In this document: piece by piece, positions 1 through 6,386 of the stretch
Layout of the letters: each line of letters opens with the position of its first letter
How positions within the stretch are numbered: position 1 is the first letter of the stretch
Origin: Acidimicrobiales bacterium
Lineage (GTDB): Bacteria > Actinomycetota > Acidimicrobiia > Acidimicrobiales > Ilumatobacteraceae
Assembly (NCBI GenBank): GCA_030830415.1
Contig: JAURNB010000046.1
Span: forward strand, 1 to 14,951
Direction: 5' to 3'
Length of the DNA: 14,951 nucleotides
Made by a program: the position numbers and the translations under genes
The notes under the pieces: generated by a model
What the model was told of the DNA's origin: nothing
Seen by the model: only the letters and a program-made list of their open reading frames with translations
The model's database searches: none

Positions 1-1
1 A

Positions 2-592
2 ACATCGATGTTGGCAGCGGCAGTGGTCATTGGTGTTGTGCTTGCTGGAGTGGTGTTATGGCGCAGTGTGTCATCGCCATCCACAAAGACTCCTGTGGCA
101 AGTGCCTCCACCACGCCGGTTGCAACAGGGCCAGTCAACATTGTCGCCGTCAGCAGTTACGACCCCGACGGCGACGACAACTCTGAAAATGACGACCTCA
201 TCCCCAATTTGCTTGATGGCAAGTCGGGAACTCAATGGCGCACCGTGTGCTACGGCAACAACCAATTCGGAAGCAAAAAGGGAGTGGGCTTTGTTGCTGA
301 ATTGTCGGGTCGCAGCACAGGAACACTGTCGGTCGATTTTGGCTACGCCCCATGGGAAGTCGATGTTTATGGTTATTCCGACACCTTGCCGAGCAAAATC
401 GAGAGTTGGGGGCCAGCACTTGCTCGTTCCGAGAGCGATGACCCAGGCGAAGCCACGTTCACCATTTCCCAACCTTCTCAGTTCATCCTTGTTTACCTTC
501 GCTTAGCAGCCCGCAGCCCGCAGTGTTCTACGAAGAACCCTTTCCAAGGTGTTGTCAACGACATCAGCTTTGTTTCGGCGTCTGCACCGTAA
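2..592 (+). CDS. C-terminal part of an MviN-like membrane protein: one transmembrane helix plus extracytoplasmic discoidin-like domain (5' end outside window)
   Basis: The reading frame is open to the left edge, so the first visible ATG (position 8) need not be the true start. From that ATG, residues about 2-18 form a hydrophobic helix followed by a Ser/Thr/Pro-rich stalk (about 20-42) and a beta-rich domain (about 43-192). That domain has features of the discoidin/F5-8C fold: a DPDG segment, then NLLDG and TQW, and later a GVGF strand. C81 and C173 could form a disulfide outside the cell. In mycobacteria the gene before sigM is mviN (Rv3910), whose lipid II flippase-like and pseudokinase parts are followed by a membrane helix and an extracytoplasmic domain of this type. 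Position and architecture both fit its C-terminal end. A separate short membrane-anchored protein is the alternative. The upstream sequence would decide. Confidence 0.6.
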   Translation, partial: TSMLAAAVVIGVVLAGVVLWRSVSSPSTKTPVASASTTPVATGPVNIVAVSSYDPDGDDNSENDDLIPNLLDGKSGTQWRTVCYGNNQFGSKKGVGFVAELSGRSTGTLSVDFGYAPWEVDVYGYSDTLPSKIESWGPALARSESDDPGEATFTISQPSQFILVYLRLAARSPQCSTKNPFQGVVNDISFVSASAP

Positions 593-606
593 GAACGTGG
601 TCTGGC

Positions 607-612
607 TAACCT
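607..612 (+). promoter_or_regulatory. Candidate leaderless -10 element of the ECF sigma factor gene
   Basis: TAACCT lies exactly six bases before the ATG at 619, and there is no Shine-Dalgarno sequence between the upstream stop codon and this start. A TANNNT hexamer at this distance would place the transcription start on or next to the start codon. No good -35 element is visible. The same arrangement recurs before the genes at 1761 and 6227. Confidence 0.4.
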
Positions 613-618
613 TGCTTT

Positions 619-1239
619 ATGGACACTGAGCGCCTTCTTGAACGCGCCCAGTCGGGCGACACTTCAGCAGTCGACCAGCTGTTGCGCACGCACTACAGCG
701 CCATTCACTCGGTGTGTCACCGCATGTTGCTCAGCCGAGAAAGTGCTGACGATGCGGTACAAAACGCCCTCATTGCCATCGTCAAAGGCCTCCCCCGTTT
801 CGATGGGAAGGCCGCATTGTCGACTTGGATCTACCGCATCGCAACAAATTCAGCCATCGATGAAATTCGCCGCGTTCGCCGCCATGGCGGTTCTGTTCCC
901 TTAAACGACGCGGCAAGTGCCCACACCGTGGCAAGTGAACATGTTGTCGACCCCACTGCTGTGCTTGCTGAACACCTCGTTGACTCGTCGCGGGTAGCCC
1001 AAGCCCTCGGCAGCCTGCCCGATGAATTTCGTGCCGCGGTGGTGTTGCGCTACATCTCAGACCTCGATTACGCCGAGATTGCCGCTGTGCTTGAGGTTCC
1101 TGTGGGTACTGTCCGGTCACGCTTGGCCAGGGGGAAAAAGCTCCTCGCCGAGAAATTGGCCGACCCGACAACACTTTCACCTCCAGACGAACCAAACTTA
1201 GGTACCCCGTCGTCTCAGCCCCCGGGTTCATCATCATGA
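619..1239 (+). CDS. sigM: ECF-type RNA polymerase sigma factor, SigM position
   Basis: A 206-residue sigma-70 family protein of the extracytoplasmic-function group, which directs RNA polymerase to a stress regulon. Region 2 spans about residues 12-85, with a DDAVQNAL helix (44-51) and the STWIYRIATNSAIDEIRR stretch that binds the -10 element. Region 4 spans about 124-176, with LPDEFRAAVVLRY and the helix-turn-helix YAEIAAVLEVPVGTVRSRLA. The tail after about residue 178 is Ser/Pro-rich and probably disordered. Regions 1 and 3 are absent, as expected for an ECF factor. Its stop codon overlaps the start of the next gene as ATGA, the usual arrangement of an ECF factor with its anti-sigma partner. 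The symbol rests on position between an mviN-like gene and trxB-trxA, as in mycobacteria. The target promoters cannot be read from this window. Confidence 0.88.
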   Translation: MDTERLLERAQSGDTSAVDQLLRTHYSAIHSVCHRMLLSRESADDAVQNALIAIVKGLPRFDGKAALSTWIYRIATNSAIDEIRRVRRHGGSVPLNDAASAHTVASEHVVDPTAVLAEHLVDSSRVAQALGSLPDEFRAAVVLRYISDLDYAEIAAVLEVPVGTVRSRLARGKKLLAEKLADPTTLSPPDEPNLGTPSSQPPGSSS

Positions 1240-1718
1240 CCACACCTTCTCTTGACCCCACCGACAATGGCCCACTCGAGGCTGCGTTGCGTCAATTAGG
1301 AACGACCCCCGACCCCAAGTTGCGCGACGAGCAGATCGCCATTGCCCTTGGCCACCTTGCCAGCACGAACACCGATGTGCCCAACAATGTGGTGTCACTC
1401 GCATCTCGCCGCCCCAATCGTGTCTTCATTGCACTCAGTGCTGTTGCCGCCGTTGGTCTTTTCGCACTGGGGCTTGGTGTCGGGCAACGTGGAAACAATG
1501 CACCATCCGACGTTTCCTTAGTGAAAAACGCTGCGCCGTCGCCGAGCATCGATACCCGCACATGTGCGAGCGCAGATGTCGATTCCACCACCGACACTTT
1601 CCTCGTGATGGGTACTCCTCCTGCACTCGTGGCAAAAGAAGTGCGCGATGGTGATGCCACACTCACGGTGTACAACGCCGACACCTGCGCCATCTTGTGG
1701 CAAGTACCTGCCAAGTAA
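1236..1718 (+). CDS. Probable membrane-anchored anti-sigma factor
   Basis: A 160-residue protein with one transmembrane helix at about 62-83. It has a cytoplasmic N-terminal part (1-61) containing a short amphipathic helical segment, and an extracytoplasmic C-terminal part of about 75 residues. The start overlaps the sigma factor stop in ATGA, so the two are very likely translationally coupled. This topology and position match anti-sigma factors that hold ECF factors at the membrane (RsmA/Rv3912 occupies this place in M. tuberculosis). No HxxxCxxC zinc motif is present, so it is not a ZAS-type anti-sigma factor. The only cysteines, C110 and C151, lie in the outer domain and could form a disulfide, which may matter given the thioredoxin genes downstream. 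The role is inferred from context and topology, because the sequence itself is poorly conserved. Confidence 0.7.
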   Translation: MTTPSLDPTDNGPLEAALRQLGTTPDPKLRDEQIAIALGHLASTNTDVPNNVVSLASRRPNRVFIALSAVAAVGLFALGLGVGQRGNNAPSDVSLVKNAAPSPSIDTRTCASADVDSTTDTFLVMGTPPALVAKEVRDGDATLTVYNADTCAILWQVPAK

Positions 1719-1748
1719 CTGTTCCCGAAGAGAAACACCTTTAGCCAT

Positions 1749-1754
1749 TAGGCT
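1749..1754 (+). promoter_or_regulatory. Candidate leaderless -10 element of the small membrane protein gene
   Basis: TAGGCT sits six bases before the GTG at 1761, in a 42-base gap with no Shine-Dalgarno sequence before that start. The geometry is the same as at 607-612. No convincing -35 element is visible. Confidence 0.4.
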
Positions 1755-1760
1755 GATTAC

Positions 1761-2096
1761 GTGCTCTCCAACCCCTTCACCGACCCCGATTGGGCGCGGA
1801 ACACTGTCGCCAGTATCGACAAGTGGGTGGGCTTTGTGCGCGATCGCACCACGCGCCCCGTCATCACTGTGGTGCGCGGCATCGTTTATGGCTTTTTAGT
1901 TGCCACTGGCGTTGTCATCATGGTCGTGCTTTTTGCCATTGGCGCAACACGGGCGTTACAAGCCGCACTCGACACCGCGTTTTCGCGCACCACTGCCGTA
2001 TGGTCTTCATACCTCATCTTGGGCAGTCTTTTTTTCCTCATCGGTCTACTCGTTGCGCGCAAGCAACATCGTAAATCTGACGAACTCAATTCCTAA
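1761..2096 (+). CDS. Small two-helix membrane protein of unknown function
   Basis: A 111-residue protein starting at GTG. It has an N-terminal cytoplasmic-looking segment (1-33), a first transmembrane helix at about 35-62, a short loop (63-79), a second helix at about 80-99, and a basic C-terminal tail (RKQHRKSD). I recognise no family motif. Two helices with short flanks resemble holin-like or transporter-accessory proteins, but nothing here supports either in particular. It lies between the anti-sigma factor gene and trxB, a slot with no gene that I recall in the mycobacterial order. It seems to have its own start signal rather than being coupled upstream. trxB follows after 26 bases, so the two may be cotranscribed. 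Confidence 0.7.
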   Translation: MLSNPFTDPDWARNTVASIDKWVGFVRDRTTRPVITVVRGIVYGFLVATGVVIMVVLFAIGATRALQAALDTAFSRTTAVWSSYLILGSLFFLIGLLVARKQHRKSDELNS

Positions 2097-2122
2097 CTCT
2101 CACTATTTCCTCGGAGATTCTT

Positions 2123-3079
2123 ATGGCAACACATCATCACGTTCTCATCATTGGCTCAGGGCCTGCTGGTCTCACTGCAGCTATATACACCGCTCGCGCC
2201 AACCTCAGCCCGTTCATTATTGAAGGCGAGCCCTCTTCCACAACCGACCAGCCTGGTGGGCAACTCATGCTCACCACCGAAGTAGAAAACTTCCCTGGCT
2301 TCCCTGACGGCATTATGGGCCCAGAACTGATGGGTCGTTTTCGTGAGCAAGCAGCACGTTTTGGCGCAACTTTTCTCACCGACAAAGTGACGCGTGTCGA
2401 TTTTTCTGCACGACCCTTTCGCGTCTGGACGCGCGATCAAGAGTTCACCGCCGACTCCATCATTGTGAGCACCGGTGCGCAGTCGTTGATGTTGGGTCTT
2501 CCCAATGAAACCGCACTCGTTGGTCACGGTGTGTCTACCTGTGCAACATGCGACGGTTTCTTTTTCCGTGGCAAAGAAATTGTTGTAGTGGGTGGCGGCG
2601 ACAGCGCGGTAGAAGAAGCAACCTTCCTCACCAAGTTCGCTTCAAAAGTCACCATCGTGCATCGTCGTTCTGAATTGCGTGCGTCAAAAATTATGCGCGA
2701 TCGCGCAGAAAACAACGAGCGCATTGAGTTCAAATGGAATAGTGCAGTTGTTGAACTGCAAGGCACCGACATGCTCGAGGGCATCGTGCTTGAAGACACC
2801 GTCACCGGCGAACGTTCGCAAATGAACGTGGCGGGGCTCTTCATCGCTATTGGCCATAAGCCAAATACTGGCTTATTCACGGGTGTTCTCGACATGGAAG
2901 AAAATGGGTACCTTGCTACTCGCCCAGGGTCGTCGTACACCAATATTCCTGGAGTTTTCGCCTGTGGCGACGTACAAGACCACACCTATCGCCAAGCAAT
3001 TACCGCAGCAGGATCGGGTTGTATGGCAGCTATCGATTGTGAGCGCTGGCTCGAGTCAGAGCACGCTTCTCTCGCCTAG
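2123..3079 (+). CDS. trxB: Thioredoxin reductase (NADPH, FAD)
   Basis: A 318-residue low-molecular-weight thioredoxin reductase, a cytoplasmic homodimer that passes electrons from NADPH through FAD to thioredoxin. The FAD-binding motif GSGPAG is at 11-16, the redox-active CATC at 140-143, the NADPH-binding GGGDSA at 157-162, and the C-terminal FAD motif GDVQD at 282-286. Length is normal for the family. The ATG is preceded by GGAG at 2113-2116 with a six-base spacer, which supports this start. Its substrate gene trxA begins 32 bases downstream, and the pair is almost certainly one transcription unit. All catalytic residues are present. Confidence 0.97.
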   Translation: MATHHHVLIIGSGPAGLTAAIYTARANLSPFIIEGEPSSTTDQPGGQLMLTTEVENFPGFPDGIMGPELMGRFREQAARFGATFLTDKVTRVDFSARPFRVWTRDQEFTADSIIVSTGAQSLMLGLPNETALVGHGVSTCATCDGFFFRGKEIVVVGGGDSAVEEATFLTKFASKVTIVHRRSELRASKIMRDRAENNERIEFKWNSAVVELQGTDMLEGIVLEDTVTGERSQMNVAGLFIAIGHKPNTGLFTGVLDMEENGYLATRPGSSYTNIPGVFACGDVQDHTYRQAITAAGSGCMAAIDCERWLESEHASLA

Positions 3080-3111
3080 ACTTCACTTATCGAGAAGAAA
3101 AAGGAGCCACC

Positions 3112-3450
3112 ATGGCAGACGGCATTGTTACTCTCACCAGTTCTACATTCGACGAAACAGTAAATGGTTCAAGCAAACCTGTTCTTGTCGACTTCTGGGC
3201 CGAATGGTGTGGCCCGTGCAAAATGATTGCGCCGATTCTTGCAGAAATTGCTGTTGAGCAAAAAGATGCGCTCGTCGTGAGCAAACTCAATGTTGATGAT
3301 CACGGTGACATTGCACAGCGTTACAACGTCATGAGCATTCCTACATTGTTGTTGTTCAACAATGGCGAACTTGTGAAGCGCCTTGTTGGCGCAAAAGGCA
3401 AGGGCGCACTCTTGCAGGAGTTGTCAGAATTTCTGACCCCTTCCCACTAA
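3112..3450 (+). CDS. trxA: Thioredoxin
   Basis: A 112-residue thioredoxin, the cytoplasmic disulfide reductant recycled by the reductase encoded just upstream. The active site WCGPC is at 32-36 (C33, C36) within VDFWAEWCGPC, and the conserved cis-proline loop SIPT follows at about 75-78. Length is typical. The start has a strong AAGGAG ribosome-binding sequence. The last 22 bases overlap the beginning of the cwlM-like gene in a different frame, so ribosomes finishing trxA would pass the start of the next gene. In mycobacteria the equivalent gene is trxC (Rv3914). Confidence 0.97.
   Translation: MADGIVTLTSSTFDETVNGSSKPVLVDFWAEWCGPCKMIAPILAEIAVEQKDALVVSKLNVDDHGDIAQRYNVMSIPTLLLFNNGELVKRLVGAKGKGALLQELSEFLTPSH
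3416..3420 (+). promoter_or_regulatory. Ribosome-binding site that points to an ATT start at 3429
   Basis: AGGAG lies inside the end of trxA, eight bases before ATT at 3429. No ATG, GTG or TTG occurs in the cwlM frame between the stop codon at 3306 and position 3639, so this is the only well-placed initiation signal for the full-length protein. Confidence 0.6.
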
Positions 3451-4412
3451 CTGCTGGCCAACGCAACGAGACCGTCCGCGATCTCCAGCGGCGGTTACGT
3501 AGTTGTGGCTTCATTCAACACTCTCTCGATGAAGAGGGATTCTTTTGTGCTGCCACTGAAAAAGCACTCGTTGAATTCCAAGCATCTCGTGGTCTGCGCA
3601 CCGACGCCGTCTGCGATATCGCCGCATGGAATGCACTTGTGGAAGCTTCGTGGTCACTGGGTGATCGCATGCTGTATCTCACTTCTCCCAACTTTCGTGG
3701 CGACGATGTCACACAACTGCAATCACTGCTCTCGCGTTTAGGGTTCGACTGTGGTCGTGTCGATGGCATCTTTGGACCGCTTCTCGCCCACGCCATTGGC
3801 GAGTTTCAAAAAAATGCGGGTCTTTCTATTGATGGCATATGCAGTACCGACACCGTTACTGCCCTTGAACGCTTGAGCTCACAAACCGGAGAGGGCCCGG
3901 GGATCTCTTCACTGCGCGATACCGAGCGCTTTCGTACAACAGGCGACGAAAGAAAATTACGCCGTGTTGTGGTGGGCCAATTCGGCGGACTCAGTGGCAT
4001 CGCCCGCCTCATCTCCCGCGCATTACGTGACGCACATGAAATTGTGATGTTGGTCGATGAACCCGATGTATCCGCCCACGTTTTGGCCGCAAACCACTTT
4101 CATGCCGATACGTATATTGGGCTCGAAGCGCACGCCGAACCCGAGTGCACCATTGCTTTTTATGCAGTGCCCGGCTTTAGTTCTGCTGGTGGCGAACTAT
4201 TGAGTAACGCCATTGCCGATGCGCTGCGGACCGTTGTCCCCACGCTCGTGGTGACCTGTGTGGGAATGCGACTTCCCATTTTGCGCGAAACACGAATGCC
4301 GGCAGTGATGTGCAGCCTCGGACCATTCGATGTCGTCACTCAGCACGGACCTGAAGTGGCCGACGCCATTGCATCGGTGATGAAGCAATACTCTTTCCCT
4401 GCCGCCCCTTAG
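3429..4412 (+). CDS. cwlM: CwlM-like protein: two peptidoglycan-binding domains plus degenerate amidase_3 domain; probable ATT start
   Basis: Read from ATT at 3429 this encodes 327 residues. Residues about 8-70 form a first PG_binding_1 domain (TVRDLQRRLRSCGF, then ATEKALVEFQASRGL). Residues about 88-147 form a second one (VTQLQSLLSRLGFDCGRVDG, FGPLLAHAIGEFQ). Residues about 178-320 match the N-acetylmuramoyl-L-alanine amidase_3 fold, with late landmarks ANHFHADTYIGLEAH and LRETRMPAV. The active site looks lost: GQFGG (183-187) replaces the usual DPGHGG, and CSLGPF (295-300) lacks the catalytic Glu. CwlM of mycobacteria is a cytoplasmic amidase homologue that regulates peptidoglycan precursor synthesis through MurA, and no signal peptide is visible here. 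Starting at the first conventional codon, GTG 3639, would delete the first binding domain. A base error at 3431 (ATG read as ATT) is the main alternative to a true ATT start. Confidence 0.82.
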   Translation: MSDPFPLTAGQRNETVRDLQRRLRSCGFIQHSLDEEGFFCAATEKALVEFQASRGLRTDAVCDIAAWNALVEASWSLGDRMLYLTSPNFRGDDVTQLQSLLSRLGFDCGRVDGIFGPLLAHAIGEFQKNAGLSIDGICSTDTVTALERLSSQTGEGPGISSLRDTERFRTTGDERKLRRVVVGQFGGLSGIARLISRALRDAHEIVMLVDEPDVSAHVLAANHFHADTYIGLEAHAEPECTIAFYAVPGFSSAGGELLSNAIADALRTVVPTLVVTCVGMRLPILRETRMPAVMCSLGPFDVVTQHGPEVADAIASVMKQYSFPAAP

Positions 4413-4414
4413 AG

Positions 4415-4493
4415 TTATCCACAGCTTTATCCCCGCCTAGTACACAAGGTTTTCCCTGCTTTATCCCCATGTTTATCCACAGCCTGTGTGTAA
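4415..4493 (+). promoter_or_regulatory. DnaA-box cluster between convergent cwlM and parB
   Basis: Perfect TTATCCACA boxes lie at 4415-4423 and 4473-4481. Near matches are TTATCCCCG at 4427-4435 and TTATCCCCA at 4461-4469, and a weaker inverted copy TGTGTGTAA lies at 4485-4493. Within each half the direct boxes are spaced 12 bases start to start. The cluster lies about 5.3 kb before dnaA. It could be a second origin element, a DnaA-titration site or a regulatory site. Confidence 0.7.
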
Positions 4494-4513
4494 CCTCAAG
4501 GGGAGGTTGAGGT
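4493..4513. terminator. Possible hairpin between convergent cwlM and parB
   Basis: ACCTCAA (4493-4499) pairs with TTGAGGT (4507-4513) around a seven-base loop. It sits between two converging genes, where a bidirectional terminator would be expected, but no T-tract follows on either strand, so intrinsic termination is doubtful. Confidence 0.3.
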
Positions 4514-4549
4514 CACCCTCATCTAGACATAAAGACTTGTGATGGTGCG

Positions 4550-5461
4550 TTAGGCCTGTTCGGTCATCTTGCGATAGATCCGCTCGAGGTCTTCCAGGTC
4601 GGCAAAATCGATACCCACTCGGCCGCGCTTGCCGTTCATTGCCACCGTCACCTTGGTCGCAAGAAACTCGCTTAAGAGGTTTTCGAGTTCCAGCAAACCA
4701 GGTGGTCGCAATGCCGGCTTCTTCCCTGTTGGCTGCGCAGGTTCGTCTACTTCAACAATGGGCTTTCCGCCCTGGCGCTCACGTACGGCGTCTTCCACTG
4801 CACGCACCGACCAACCTTCGTCAACCGCACGGCGTGCCAATTGTTCTTGGAATGCTCGGTCGGGAGTTCCCAAAATTGCTTTGGCGTGCCCTGCAGCTAA
4901 ACGCCCGTCGGCCAACAAATGCTGAATGCTGGGGGGCAACGTGAGTAGGCGTAATGCATTAGTAATGGCCGAGCGGCTTTTCCCGACACGGCTGGCGATT
5001 TTCTCGTGCGTAAAGGCGAAGTCGTCCATCAACTGCTGATATGCCGATGCCTCTTCGAGCGGGGTGAGATCTTGTCGATGGAGGTTCTCCACCAGGGCTT
5101 GCTCAACTGAAGCAATATCGTCGGTGGGGCGTACAACTGCAGGTACGGTGGCAAGGCCAGCACGCGTTGCTGCACGCCAACGGCGTTCGCCGGCGATGAG
5201 TTGATACTTCCCATCAGCCAGTTGGCGCACCAAGATGGGCTGCAATACACCAATGGCACGAATGGAATCGGTGAGTTCCGACAATGCGCTTTCATCAAAA
5301 TGCACGCGCGGCTGATGGGGGTTCGCCTCAATGGACTGCACGGGCACGTCGCGCAAGAGCGGGCCGTCGACCCCAGTTGCTGCGCCTACTTCAGTTTTCT
5401 CAACAAGGTCTGCCGTAATGAGAGCTCCGAGACCTTTTCCTAATCCACTTTTACGCGCCAT
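4550..5461 (-). CDS. parB: Chromosome-partitioning protein ParB
   Basis: A 303-residue ParB, a CTP-dependent DNA clamp that loads at parS and spreads to mark the origin for segregation. The N-terminus MARKSGLGKGLGALI is typical. The N-terminal CTP-binding domain (about 37-135) contains IAGERRWRAA (89-98) and ENLHRQDLTPLEEA (125-138). The central helix-turn-helix region (about 150-195) reads parS, and the C-terminal about 50 residues form the dimerisation domain. The start is set by AAAGGAG seven bases upstream. The frame stays open to 5539, but that extension lies inside parA and lacks family similarity. The start overlaps the end of parA by 11 bases, indicating translational coupling. Two parS sites lie just upstream of parA. 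Confidence 0.96.
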   Translation of the reverse strand: MARKSGLGKGLGALITADLVEKTEVGAATGVDGPLLRDVPVQSIEANPHQPRVHFDESALSELTDSIRAIGVLQPILVRQLADGKYQLIAGERRWRAATRAGLATVPAVVRPTDDIASVEQALVENLHRQDLTPLEEASAYQQLMDDFAFTHEKIASRVGKSRSAITNALRLLTLPPSIQHLLADGRLAAGHAKAILGTPDRAFQEQLARRAVDEGWSVRAVEDAVRERQGGKPIVEVDEPAQPTGKKPALRPPGLLELENLLSEFLATKVTVAMNGKRGRVGIDFADLEDLERIYRKMTEQA

Positions 5462-6227
5462 TGACAATCTCCTTTGCTGCTGCCCGATAGGCCTTGGCAC
5501 CAGAAGAGCCGGTGTCGAAGGTGGTGATGGGCTGTCCAAATGATGGTGCTTCGCTCAAACGCACGTTGCGGGGGATCACGGTCTTGTAGACACGCTCTCC
5601 GAATTTATTCCGTAGTTCTGCCACCACCTGGTCGGCCAAATTATTGCGCATATACATCACGCACAAAAAGGTGGGGTCGGGGAGGCTGGGGTTCAAGTTC
5701 TTGCGAATGAGGTGCAAGTTCTTCAACAAAATCTCAATGCCTTCCAGGGGAATGTATTCCGTCTGCACTGGGGTGATGATTTCCGTTGCTGCAGTTAATG
5801 CATTGACGGTGAGCAACCCCACTGAAGGTGGGCAGTCGATGAGCACGTAATCCCACTGATCGGCGACGGGGGCAATGGCGTTACGGAGGCGATTTTCGCG
5901 ACCAAAAGCCGACACGAGTTCTATTTCAGCTCCGGCCAAGTTGATGTTGGAGGGAACAATAAAGAGGTTCTTCACCGCGGTGGGTTCCACCGCATCTTCC
6001 AACGGCACCTCTTGAATGAGCACGTCGTAGATAGTGTTCTCCAGATCTCGGGTATCGATCCCCAGCGAGGATGATGCATTGCCTTGCGGGTCGAGGTCGA
6101 TAATGAGGGTCCGCAACCCCATCTCTGCGAAGCAGGCGCCGAGGTTCACCGTGGAGGTGGTCTTCGCTACGCCACCTTTATTGTTGGAAACAGCGATGAT
6201 GCGGGGTCCCGTTGCGGAGGTTGACAT
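5451..6227 (-). CDS. parA: Chromosome-partitioning ATPase ParA (Soj type)
   Basis: A 258-residue Walker-type ATPase that binds nucleoid DNA when ATP-bound and moves ParB-bound origins apart. The deviant Walker A motif KGGVAKTT is at 17-24, the A' motif DLDPQGN at 44-50, and Walker B VLIDCPP at 128-134. The C-terminal NVRLSEAPSFGQPI stretch is characteristic of chromosomal ParA. Length is that of a short chromosomal type without an N-terminal helix-turn-helix, so it is not a plasmid-style autorepressor. The ATG at 6227 has GGAGG too close (one base) to act as a normal ribosome-binding site, but TAATAT stands six bases upstream, suggesting a leaderless transcript. It is followed by overlapping parB. 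Confidence 0.96.
   Translation of the reverse strand: MSTSATGPRIIAVSNNKGGVAKTTSTVNLGACFAEMGLRTLIIDLDPQGNASSSLGIDTRDLENTIYDVLIQEVPLEDAVEPTAVKNLFIVPSNINLAGAEIELVSAFGRENRLRNAIAPVADQWDYVLIDCPPSVGLLTVNALTAATEIITPVQTEYIPLEGIEILLKNLHLIRKNLNPSLPDPTFLCVMYMRNNLADQVVAELRNKFGERVYKTVIPRNVRLSEAPSFGQPITTFDTGSSGAKAYRAAAKEIVNGA
5469..5475 (-). promoter_or_regulatory. Ribosome-binding site that sets the parB start
   Basis: On the minus strand AAAGGAG is followed by seven bases and then ATG at 5461. This favours the internal start over the longer open frame reaching 5539. Confidence 0.8.
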
Positions 6228-6233
6228 GCCTCC

Positions 6234-6239
6234 ATATTA
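6234..6239 (-). promoter_or_regulatory. Candidate leaderless -10 element of parA
   Basis: TAATAT on the minus strand is six bases from the parA ATG. It differs from TATAAT at two positions. No clear -35 is present. The nearer parS palindrome starts about 40 bases upstream, so bound ParB could influence this promoter. Confidence 0.45.
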
Positions 6240-6279
6240 CTCCTGTCTGCCGCTCTGGCGGGTGGATGGAGAAATAAAA

Positions 6280-6295
6280 TGTTCCACGTGGAACA
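6280..6295. promoter_or_regulatory. parS centromere site 1
   Basis: A perfect 16-bp palindrome, TGTTCCACGTGGAACA, with flanking A and T extending the symmetry to 18 bp. It differs from the classic TGTTTCACGTGAAACA at one symmetric pair. It lies in the noncoding gap between rsmG and parA, next to the ParB it would bind. Confidence 0.93.
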
Positions 6296-6357
6296 TCGTT
6301 TTTACCCAAAAACTTCCTGTTTCGCCCCGAATGACCCCGATTTTGACCGATAGCGGA

Positions 6358-6373
6358 TGTTCCACGTGGAACA
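6358..6373. promoter_or_regulatory. parS centromere site 2
   Basis: The same 16-bp palindrome as at 6280-6295, again extended to 18 bp by flanking A and T. The two centres are 78 bp apart. Two identical copies in a 159-base gap make a chance origin very unlikely. Confidence 0.93.
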
Positions 6374-6386
6374 TTGGGGATCTTTT

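Noticed and set aside
3430..3452. Programmed -1 frameshift fusing TrxA to the cwlM-like protein
   Set aside because: The shift direction fits, but no standard slippery heptamer is present near the trxA stop, and an AGGAG-ATT start explains the arrangement more simply.
3505..3741. A 78-residue ORF overlapping the trxA-cwlM junction in another frame
   Set aside because: The cwlM frame here encodes a clear peptidoglycan-binding domain, so this frame is a shadow.
4629..4944. Plus-strand open frames across parB
   Set aside because: They lie opposite parB, have no recognisable domain and no ribosome-binding signal, and parB motifs are intact on the other strand.
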